From CAZRWH01 sp964603905 (GTDB taxonomy: Bacteria > Patescibacteriota > Gracilibacteria > UBA1369 > UBA12470), in assembly GCA_964603905.1 (NCBI GenBank), contig CAZRWH010000056.1, positions 1-5,421 on the forward strand: a stretch of DNA of 5,421 nt, written 5' to 3'. This document shows, one piece after another, positions 1-5,408 of this stretch. Made by a program: the position numbers and the translations under genes. The notes beneath the pieces were generated by a model. That model did no database searches and was not told where the DNA came from. It was given only the letters and a program-made list of their open reading frames with translations. Position 1 is the first letter of the stretch. Each line of letters starts with the position of its first letter.

Positions 1-1886
1 ATGTAAATATCACGCAATCCAGATAATCCTTCGAACACATATTGAGTCGAATAAACAAGGTCTCCATCATTCACATCTTTATTAAAGACCATAACTCTAT
101 CATTAGAAGCATCTAGAAGATAAAGCTGATTGCTTTCAAAAGAAGTATAAATCTTGGTAGCACCCGAATAATCTGTCAAAGGAGCTCTTTCAACATCAAA
201 ATCAACAGACAAACCGCTGATGAATTTGCTTATAGTTCCATCACTGTTAAGAACCCAAATCGCACCATCAATAGCCATCGAAACAGCCTCACTGATGTCT
301 GATCCATCCGTAATATATCCTTCTGCAGAGCCATAAGAATCACGCTGCCTGTAATATTTCCAAATTTGCTCACGTCCCGGATCAAGGATATAAACCCTGC
401 TCGAATAAGGTTCAGCTTGAACACCAGCATAAAAACTACCAGCAGTAGTATCCATAAAGTTAAATACCAACCCATCGTACTCGATAATGTCGCCAGTCTC
501 AGTTAAGAACAGAATATTATCTTGGTCCTCAAAGTAAGATCCAGAAACAACAATTTCCTCGTCATCAATAGTAACAGGATCCTTCACCTCAGAAAGTTCC
601 ACCTCATAAAGACCATTATATTCGTATGCATAAACACTTCCTTCGTAAGGCACAAGTCCCAGAGCACTAACAGTAGATCTCTTGTCAGACAAGTCTGCAA
701 GCAACACAGGCTCCTCGACACGAATAACATTATCCAAATAATCTCTCTGTTCTTGAATCGAATCCAGATGCTGACTAGCGCTACTTCGAAGATAACCAGA
801 AGCCAAAACTTCCATAGCAAGTTCTTCCGCATCATCAAGAAGACCAGCAGCCTGATCTTTGTCATAAGACCCTTTGGTCTCAGCTTCAGAAACTTTTTCA
901 GAAGCTTCAGCCAACTTCATTTCGAGATCTTCTATATACTGTTGCTTTTGACCCTGATTACGAACCAAATAAATTCCACCAATAAGTATCACAACAACCA
1001 AAATGAGCGACATCAAAACCTTGTCGCGCCCTAGTCTTTTCCATTCATTTACAACTCCTGACTTGTCTGAGCTTTTATTCAAAAAGTGAGACAGGTCTTC
1101 TGATTTCTCAGTAAAGAAGTTAACAAGACCATTATCAGCAAATTTATGAGAGAATTTCGAATACAAACCTGGCTTCTTAACAGGTTTAGATTCCGGCCCA
1201 AGGTCAGCCACAACTCTACTTTCAGCTTGCTCATTAATTTTCACAGAACAAACAGAAACACGCTCAGTAACATCCATAGAAACCGCATTGTTCAGCTCGG
1301 TAAGAGCTTCTTTGATTTCATAATCAGAGAAGAACTTAGCAAGATCCATTTTGGTCACATATCTATACAAACGTGCCGTGCTATAAACCAATCGATCACC
1401 AGGAGCAACTCCCCCACTAGCAACATTCGCAAAAAGCTCTTTTATAGCACTATTTGAATCATGAAGACCATCGCTCACAACACTAACATGCCTTTGCCTA
1501 ACAAGATAAGCCTCGGCATCACCGTGTTGCGACAAGAAAAGAGTACCTTTTGTAATAACTGCCGCAATAACACTAATATTTGCCAAAAACTTAACACCAT
1601 ATTCAGACTCTTTCTCTACAATGATATCGTTCATCATCTTAAGGCTCTCCTCAAAACGATAGTAAGGATCTTTTTCTAAATCTTGAAAAAAATTGTTTTT
1701 AAAAGCATCGAAAAGTGCATCCCCTATCTCCTGACCTGGCACTGCAGTACTCCTTATATCTATATTCAAAATCAACTGCGCAGCGTCTTCTCCAAGATCC
1801 TCATCCCATTCTGTTTGATATGACTTAGCGAACCCCACCTTCTCCTTTCCAACAAAGATATGTTGGTAATCTGGCTTTTTTAACAT
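1..1886 (-). CDS. Membrane protein: degenerate PP2C-like domain, TM helix, beta-propeller-like region (C-terminus off left edge)
   Basis: I read 628 codons without a stop from ATG at 1886; the gene leaves the window, so its C-terminus is missing. An in-frame TAG lies 13 codons upstream and this is the first ATG after it; no Shine-Dalgarno is visible. Residues about 35-217 resemble a PPM/PP2C phosphatase: HGDAEAYLVR (121-130) matches the 'GDSRaYLiR' strand, APGDRLVYSTARL (161-173) matches 'pGDrlllcTDGL', and DVTERVSV (205-212) matches 'DN.T.vvv'. The metal-binding DG of TDGL is replaced by AR and no clear N-terminal DG motif is seen, so it is probably a pseudophosphatase. A hydrophobic helix at about 290-308 is the only membrane segment and there is no signal peptide, predicting N-in/C-out. 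Residues 311-390 are charged and helical, probably coiled coil. From about 400 on, repeated short beta-strands (for example GSVYAYEYNGLYEV, SSRVYILDPG, QLYLLDASNDRVMVF) look like NHL/YWTD-type propeller blades. It is divergent from the rpmH cluster. A signal-transducing role is inferred; substrate and partner are unknown. Confidence 0.85.
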   Translation of the reverse strand, partial: MLKKPDYQHIFVGKEKVGFAKSYQTEWDEDLGEDAAQLILNIDIRSTAVPGQEIGDALFDAFKNNFFQDLEKDPYYRFEESLKMMNDIIVEKESEYGVKFLANISVIAAVITKGTLFLSQHGDAEAYLVRQRHVSVVSDGLHDSNSAIKELFANVASGGVAPGDRLVYSTARLYRYVTKMDLAKFFSDYEIKEALTELNNAVSMDVTERVSVCSVKINEQAESRVVADLGPESKPVKKPGLYSKFSHKFADNGLVNFFTEKSEDLSHFLNKSSDKSGVVNEWKRLGRDKVLMSLILVVVILIGGIYLVRNQGQKQQYIEDLEMKLAEASEKVSEAETKGSYDKDQAAGLLDDAEELAMEVLASGYLRSSASQHLDSIQEQRDYLDNVIRVEEPVLLADLSDKRSTVSALGLVPYEGSVYAYEYNGLYEVELSEVKDPVTIDDEEIVVSGSYFEDQDNILFLTETGDIIEYDGLVFNFMDTTAGSFYAGVQAEPYSSRVYILDPGREQIWKYYRQRDSYGSAEGYITDGSDISEAVSMAIDGAIWVLNSDGTISKFISGLSVDFDVERAPLTDYSGATKIYTSFESNQLYLLDASNDRVMVFNKDVNDGDLVYSTQYVFEGLSGLRDIY

Positions 1887-1988
1887 GATTAATCTTATTA
1901 TTACTCGGCGAAAAGATACTATCTAATCAAGAAAATCGCAATAATAAAAGTTTGACGCGCGACCTGAAACCATGTGGACTATTAGAAA

Positions 1989-2030
1989 GACATAAGGCTA
2001 CTGACTACTGACCACTGACTACTGACTAAA
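1989..2030 (+). repeat. Phased heptamer tandem repeat, 6 units, upstream of the rpmH promoter
   Basis: Six consecutive 7-base units run from 1989. The first is GACATAA, the second is the diverged GGCTACT, the next three are GACTACT or GACCACT, and the last is GACTAAA, which merges into the A8 tract at 2028-2035. The best-conserved core (ACTGACT/ACTGACC, four units) covers 2000-2027. It shares the 7-base period and the GAC start with the repeats after yidC and after the SLH-RlpA gene. Its function is unknown. It resembles in style the short tandemly repeated heptanucleotides described in cyanobacteria, but has a different sequence. Confidence 0.8.
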
Positions 2031-2066
2031 AAAAACATTGCACTCCTAAACCCGTTCCGCTAGAAT
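2028..2066 (+). promoter_or_regulatory. Sigma-70 type promoter for the rpmH-rnpA-yidC cluster, with upstream A-tract
   Basis: A -35 box TTGCAC (2038-2043) and a -10 box TAGAAT (2061-2066) are separated by exactly 17 bases. An A8 run at 2028-2035 sits directly upstream, where an UP element would lie. Transcription would begin near 2073, giving a leader of about 18 bases before the rpmH ATG. This is the best promoter-like match I found in the divergent gap, and its strength suits a ribosomal protein gene. It has not been tested experimentally. Confidence 0.75.
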
Positions 2067-2090
2067 ACGCGGGCAAATAACTGAATTCAC

Positions 2091-2228
2091 ATGTTAAGTA
2101 AGCGAAATAACAGGAGAAGAGGGAGACGTCATGGCTTCCTTGCAAAAAGCCGGACAACAGGTGGTAAGAACGTCCTAAAAGCTAGAAGGCAAAAAGGACG
2201 CAAAAGACTTACGCCTAACCAAAAATAA
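2091..2228 (+). CDS. rpmH: 50S ribosomal protein L34
   Basis: This 45-residue, very basic protein of the large ribosomal subunit is normally about 44-46 residues. The family core is clear: RRHGFLAKSRTTGGKNVLK (12-30) matches the L34 'thGFr.Rm.t..Grkvl' core, and ARRQKGRKRLT (31-41) matches the C-terminal 'RR.KGRkrLs'. The N-terminus reads MLSKRNNRRRG rather than the usual KRTYQPS, and three or so extra residues separate the Ser from the HGF motif. A longer start is unlikely: an in-frame TGA lies at 2082-2084 and the predicted transcription start is near 2073. No Shine-Dalgarno precedes the ATG. It is the first gene of the rpmH-rnpA-yidC-jag cluster and lies directly behind a strong promoter, as is typical. 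Confidence 0.95.
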   Translation: MLSKRNNRRRGRRHGFLAKSRTTGGKNVLKARRQKGRKRLTPNQK

Positions 2229-2314
2229 TTTCCGCCGTATCTGCAAGCCCTTTTCTGCAAAAAAAATATTCTTTCTGGTAAACTTATTAAGAGGGCAACA
2301 TCAGCTTCTTTAAA

Positions 2315-2647
2315 ATGCTAGCAAAAAAGTACAAACTCACGAAAGCCGACGAGATTAAAGATATCTTAAACAAAGGCAACGAGCTTAAATCGCCGTATTT
2401 TGTAATAAAATATGTTGAAAGCGAAGAACCTATTAACAGGTTTTCTATCGTTGTAAGTAACAAATTTTCAAAAAAAGCTGTAATAAGAAATCGATTAAGA
2501 CGACAAATATTCGAAATAATAAGGCTAAATTCTGACAAAATAGCTATGAAAACACCTAGCAACATCGTAATATTACCAAGAATGAGAGCATCGAACCTGG
2601 ATTATAACGAGATACAAGAACAATTAATCAAATTATTTACAAAATAA
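2315..2647 (+). CDS. rnpA: Ribonuclease P protein component
   Basis: This is the protein subunit of RNase P, which binds the catalytic RNA (rnpB, not in this window) and helps it remove 5' leaders from pre-tRNAs in the cytoplasm. The 110-residue length is normal. The start MLAKKYKLTKADEIKDIL matches the family's 'MLpKkyRLtkkkdf..v'. The signature RNR motif is KKAVIRNRLRRQIFE (53-67), with R58-N59-R60 in the RNA-binding left-handed crossover helix. IVILPR (84-89) matches the following beta-strand. The ATG at 2315 is chosen from family alignment; an AGAGG at 2290-2294 is about 20 bases upstream, too far for an ordinary ribosome binding site, and an in-frame TAA lies at 2288-2290. An 86-base gap separates it from rpmH, and yidC follows after 4 bases, so they are probably co-transcribed. 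Confidence 0.95.
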   Translation: MLAKKYKLTKADEIKDILNKGNELKSPYFVIKYVESEEPINRFSIVVSNKFSKKAVIRNRLRRQIFEIIRLNSDKIAMKTPSNIVILPRMRASNLDYNEIQEQLIKLFTK

Positions 2648-2651
2648 AAAT

Positions 2652-3884
2652 ATGAAAAAGAATTTCTTAGTAATCTTGGCAATCTTCACCTTGTTTGCCT
2701 TATTTAGCCGTGGATGCGGAGGTGGCAACACAAGCATAGACACCACTCTTGCAGAAAACGATCTAGGACTCGCTACTAACAAGATAGAATATGCATACGG
2801 CAAAGAAGTAAAAGTCACACTAAAAAACAACTTCGAAGAAGATGTGCTGATAGTAAATGACTGCCCTAGCGAACCTCTAGATGTATTCAAATACAAAAAC
2901 GGCGAATGGCTACAAATGGAGGCAACATACGAACTTGAATGCGTAGACCAAGAAAGCTACACAATTCTTCCAGGAGAAGAGCTAAACTTAAGTTATCAGA
3001 ACTGGACATACGGAGTTTTCGACGAAATAGGAAGATATCAAATTAGATACGAACTTGACGGAAAAACGTTTTCATCAAACGAATTCACAATCACAGAGGC
3101 AGGACTTTTCACAAAGTTCTGGAGAGAAGTCTTTTATAAACCAATATACAACGCATTAGTATATGTAATCAGCGTACTGCCAAGCCATTCACTAGCATTG
3201 GCAATTATCCTTGTAACATTACTAATAAGGACCATCCTTCTGGTACCTTCACAACAAGCAATACGATCTCAAAAGAAAATGCAAGACATCCAACCAAAAC
3301 TTGAAGAGATCAAAAGAAAATACAAAGGCAACCAAGAAAAAATCGCAATGGAAACAATGCGAGTATGGCAAGACAACAAAGCCAATCCTCTTGGAAGCTG
3401 CCTACCATTGCTTATACAATTCCCAATCCTAATCGCACTTTTCTACACCGTCAAAGACGGACTAGAGCCAGATAAGGTGGCATTCCTATACGAATTCCAA
3501 AAAGACTTTTCATTAGAACTTATCAACCCAAGCTTCTTAGGAATCTTTGATCTTACAAAAATCGACATATATGTATTTCCTATAGCAGTTGGTTTATTAC
3601 AGTTCACTCAAATGAAGCTAAGCCTAAGTCGAAAAAAGAAAAAGACCGACACGAAAAAACCAGCAAAGAAAGAAAAACAACAGAAGCCAAACGAGATGGA
3701 ACAAGCAAACAAGATGATGCAGTACTTCATGCCACTAATGATCGCCTTCTTTACAGCATCTGTACCTTCTGGTGTAGGTCTTTACTGGGGAACATCAACA
3801 ACGTACGGAATCATCCAGCAAATCATAGTCAACAACGAAAAAGACAAAGGAAAGGCAACCGTAAAAGTTGTGGACAAGACTTAA
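2652..3884 (+). CDS. yidC: Membrane protein insertase YidC/Oxa1 family with extra N-terminal extracytoplasmic beta domain
   Basis: YidC inserts and folds membrane proteins, alone or with SecYEG. The 410-residue product starts with a hydrophobic segment (4-19) ending in FSRGC, with Cys22 a weak lipobox candidate. Residues about 35-150 form a beta-rich extracytoplasmic domain with Ig-like or BsuPI-like strand patterning; it holds Cys71 and Cys97, which could pair. The insertase core follows: FYKPIYNALVYVI amphipathic segment (161-173), TM1 about 180-198 with the conserved groove arginine R193 (LLIRTILLVP), cytoplasmic coiled hairpin 203-245, TM2 about 249-267, TM3 about 305-322, a Lys-rich loop (327-346), then TM4-TM5 (about 356-392) with MPLMIAFFTASVPSGVGLYW. 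The core is YidC2-like; the N-terminal domain is far shorter than the P1 domain of Gram-negative YidC and shows no recognisable similarity to it. yidD, often found between rnpA and yidC, is absent. There is no Shine-Dalgarno; the ATG lies 4 bases after rnpA. Confidence 0.95.
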   Translation: MKKNFLVILAIFTLFALFSRGCGGGNTSIDTTLAENDLGLATNKIEYAYGKEVKVTLKNNFEEDVLIVNDCPSEPLDVFKYKNGEWLQMEATYELECVDQESYTILPGEELNLSYQNWTYGVFDEIGRYQIRYELDGKTFSSNEFTITEAGLFTKFWREVFYKPIYNALVYVISVLPSHSLALAIILVTLLIRTILLVPSQQAIRSQKKMQDIQPKLEEIKRKYKGNQEKIAMETMRVWQDNKANPLGSCLPLLIQFPILIALFYTVKDGLEPDKVAFLYEFQKDFSLELINPSFLGIFDLTKIDIYVFPIAVGLLQFTQMKLSLSRKKKKTDTKKPAKKEKQQKPNEMEQANKMMQYFMPLMIAFFTASVPSGVGLYWGTSTTYGIIQQIIVNNEKDKGKATVKVVDKT

Positions 3885-3905
3885 GACTTACGACATAAGA
3901 CATAT
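3878..3905 (+). repeat. Phased heptamer tandem repeat GACWTAH, 4 units, overlapping the yidC stop
   Basis: Four perfectly phased 7-base units match GAC(T/A)TA(A/C/T) and differ only at positions 4 and 7. The first unit, GACTTAA, contains the last sense codon and TAA stop of yidC (stop at 3882-3884). After the fourth unit comes GAATCT and then the hairpin arm starting CGTTTC. The same arrangement appears after the SLH-RlpA gene. Confidence 0.85.
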
Positions 3906-3912
3906 GAATCTC

Positions 3913-3931
3913 GTTTCTGCTCCGCAGAAAC
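3913..3931. repeat. Perfect 8-bp stem-loop between yidC and jag
   Basis: The arms GTTTCTGC (3913-3920) and GCAGAAAC (3924-3931) are exact reverse complements around a 3-base loop, TCC. No T-run follows, so it is not a standard Rho-independent terminator. Possible roles are an mRNA-stabilising or processing hairpin downstream of yidC, or the palindromic part of an interspersed repeat of REP type. The CGTTTC that opens the left arm recurs at the right edge of the window after another heptamer array, favouring a repeated element. Confidence 0.8.
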
Positions 3932-3937
3932 ACCAAG

Positions 3938-3968
3938 ACTACAACTACCACTACTAACTACAAGTACC
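3938..3968 (+). repeat. ACTAC-rich imperfect hexamer repeat upstream of jag
   Basis: Four ACTACN units (3938, 3944, 3950 and, after one extra A, 3957) and a diverged AGTACC unit fill the gap up to the jag start. No purine-rich ribosome binding site is present here. It may be a decayed form of the heptamers found upstream, because ACTAC also occurs in the units at 1989-2030, but this relation is uncertain. Confidence 0.6.
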
Positions 3969-3969
3969 T

Positions 3970-4434
3970 ATGGAATTAGACATCAAAGACATCATTCATG
4001 AACTACTAACAGTCATGGCAATCCCCTACTCATCAATTACAGTTGAGTTGCAAGAGGATGGCACAACTTACAGAATCAACATTCAATCAGAAGATTCAAG
4101 TCTGCTAATCGGGAAACACGGTGAAAACATGCAAGCGTTACAAACAATCGCCAAGCTAATCACTTATAGAAAATTCCCTGAAAACAAAAATTTCTCAATA
4201 GTAATCGATATCGATGACTACAGACTAAGACAAGAAGAAAGCGTAATTGAAATGGCAAACAGAAAAGCTGACCAAGTTAGACAAACAGGTCACAACCAAT
4301 CATTACCACCAATGTCGCCATACTTCCGAAGAGTTGTTCACATGCATCTACTACAGCCTGAATTCGACGATTTAGAGACAGAAAGCAGAGGACAAGGAAT
4401 GTATCGACAAGTTACAATTAAACTAGCTAGATAA
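3970..4434 (+). CDS. jag: Jag/KhpB (EloR) KH-R3H RNA-binding protein, lacking the Jag-N domain
   Basis: This 154-residue cytoplasmic RNA-binding protein has two domains. A type II KH domain spans about residues 1-85, with the GxxG loop as IGKHGENMQALQ (47-58; G48-K49-H50-G51). An R3H domain spans about 86-154, with LPPMSPYFRRVVH (112-124), the R120-xxx-H124 signature, and ETESRGQGMYRQVTI (136-150). These match the family closely. Many Firmicutes homologues exceed 200 residues because of an N-terminal Jag-N domain and linker, which are missing here; the upstream gap has no room for them. In Streptococcus pneumoniae the homologue pairs with KhpA and controls elongation and division; the same role here is inferred. 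The position after yidC is the usual one. The ATG has no Shine-Dalgarno, and the next gene starts one base after the stop. Confidence 0.93.
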   Translation: MELDIKDIIHELLTVMAIPYSSITVELQEDGTTYRINIQSEDSSLLIGKHGENMQALQTIAKLITYRKFPENKNFSIVIDIDDYRLRQEESVIEMANRKADQVRQTGHNQSLPPMSPYFRRVVHMHLLQPEFDDLETESRGQGMYRQVTIKLAR

Positions 4435-4435
4435 A

Positions 4436-5374
4436 ATGAAAAAGAAACTAATAATAACTTTGCTACTGGCAACATTCCTAGGAACTTTACCAGCAATAGC
4501 ATCCGAAACAGAGGAAGAAACACTTTTCCCAGACGTAGACGAAGACTCTAAATACAGAGAAGCCATCATCTATTTGTATGAAGAAGGCGTAATCGAAGGC
4601 TACGAAGACGGTACATTTGGCCCAGACAATGAAGTAAATCGCGCAGAAGCACTAAAAATGCTACTTGAAAGCGCAAATATCGAAGTCCCAGAAGAAACAG
4701 ATGTTGAATCAGTATTCAGCGACCTAGATGGAGATGAATGGTTTTATAAATACATAGAAGAAGCAGTAGATCGAAAAATCGTATCAGGATACGAAGACGG
4801 AACATTCCAAGGAACAAACTCAATCAACCTAGTTGAGATGCTAAAAATGCTGGTAAACACATACCAACTTGTTGCATACGCGCCTGATGCTGAAGCAGAA
4901 TTCTTCGCAGACGCAAATGCAGACGCTTGGTACGCAAGCTACCTAAACTACGCAAACGACACAGGCCTAATTTATGCTGATGCAGACAACAACATCGATC
5001 CTGGACATTTCGTCACTAGAAAAGAACTTGCATATCTAATTTACAGACACAAACATGCAGATCAATTCTCAGGGGAAGTAGGATTTGGAATCGCAACATA
5101 TTACGCGGACTACTTCGATGGACTAACAACCGCCAACGGAGAACAGTACGATCAATTCAAATACACAGCAGCTCATTTAACTCTGCCTTTCAACACAATC
5201 GTTAGAGTTACAAACCTTGCAAACGACGAAACTGTAGAGGTACGAATCAACGACAGAGGACCTTACGCAGAAGGACATGTCATAGATTTATCAAAAGTAG
5301 CATTCCAAAAAATCGGATACCTAAGCTCAGGCATCATGAACGTGGAATACGAAATTATTTATCCGGAGAGTTAG
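4436..5374 (+). CDS. Secreted protein with three SLH domains and a C-terminal RlpA-like double-psi beta-barrel
   Basis: The 312-residue protein begins with a signal peptide: MKKK, hydrophobic core 5-18, and a probable AIA|S cleavage after residue 22. Three SLH domains follow. The first (about 30-79) has GYEDGTFGPDNEVNRAE, the second (94-143) has GYEDGTFQGTNSINLVE, and the third (157-205) has VTRKE. The TRAE-type wall-polymer motif is NRAE, NLVE and TRKE respectively, so the second is degenerate. Residues about 215-309 are an RlpA-like barrel: GFGIATYYADYFDGLTTANG, TAAHLTLPFNT, VRVTNL, VRINDRGPYAEGHVIDLS. E236, H247 and D273 occupy the positions conserved in RlpA lytic transglycosylases, so peptidoglycan glycan-strand cleavage is plausible but inferred. 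SLH domains would anchor it non-covalently to the wall. The ATG is one base after the jag stop, suggesting translational coupling. No lipobox is seen, unlike Gram-negative RlpA, which is an outer-membrane lipoprotein. Confidence 0.92.
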   Translation: MKKKLIITLLLATFLGTLPAIASETEEETLFPDVDEDSKYREAIIYLYEEGVIEGYEDGTFGPDNEVNRAEALKMLLESANIEVPEETDVESVFSDLDGDEWFYKYIEEAVDRKIVSGYEDGTFQGTNSINLVEMLKMLVNTYQLVAYAPDAEAEFFADANADAWYASYLNYANDTGLIYADADNNIDPGHFVTRKELAYLIYRHKHADQFSGEVGFGIATYYADYFDGLTTANGEQYDQFKYTAAHLTLPFNTIVRVTNLANDETVEVRINDRGPYAEGHVIDLSKVAFQKIGYLSSGIMNVEYEIIYPES

Positions 5375-5408
5375 ACATAAGACGTATGACTTAAGACTTA
5401 AGACATAC
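5374..5408 (+). repeat. Phased heptamer tandem repeat GACNTAH, 5 units, starting inside the SLH-RlpA stop codon
   Basis: Five uninterrupted 7-base units match GAC(A/G/T)TA(A/T/C), varying only at positions 4 and 7. The G of the TAG stop (5372-5374) is the first base of the first unit. This is the same repeat as at 3878-3905, again immediately after a gene and again on the plus strand. Confidence 0.85.

Noticed and set aside
230..865. Minus-strand open frames at 230-475 and 584-865
   Set aside because: They are out-of-frame readings inside the 1886-to-1 gene, whose own frame has recognisable domains and is open for 628 codons.
522..1679. Plus-strand open frames at 522-1034, 1146-1457 and 1461-1679
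   Set aside because: They lie opposite the long minus-strand gene, have no recognisable domains and show low-complexity, Asn/Ser/Ile-rich composition typical of antisense readings.
1989..2030. CRISPR array
   Set aside because: Units are 7 bases long with no spacers between them.
2082..2084. TGA recoding (code 25) extending rpmH upstream
   Set aside because: No gene in the window contains an in-frame TGA, and extending past it does not recover the L34 N-terminal motif.
1887..2090. Replication origin next to rpmH
   Set aside because: Only one degenerate DnaA-box-like 9-mer (7 of 9 matches, 1973-1981) was seen, dnaA is not adjacent in this window, and base skew does not reverse across the gap.
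2229..2314. Structured RNA or terminator between rpmH and rnpA
   Set aside because: Only a weak, distant GCCCT/AGGGC pairing was found, with a loop of nearly 40 bases; nothing else supports an RNA element.
2287..2896. Minus-strand open frames opposite rnpA and the start of yidC
   Set aside because: Both overlap well-supported family genes and have no start signals or domains of their own.
3913..3931. Rho-independent terminator after yidC
   Set aside because: The hairpin is perfect but is followed by an A/C-rich stretch with no T-run.
4338..4523. Minus-strand open frame of 61 codons across the jag/SLH-RlpA junction
   Set aside because: It is antisense to two well-supported genes and has no recognisable features.
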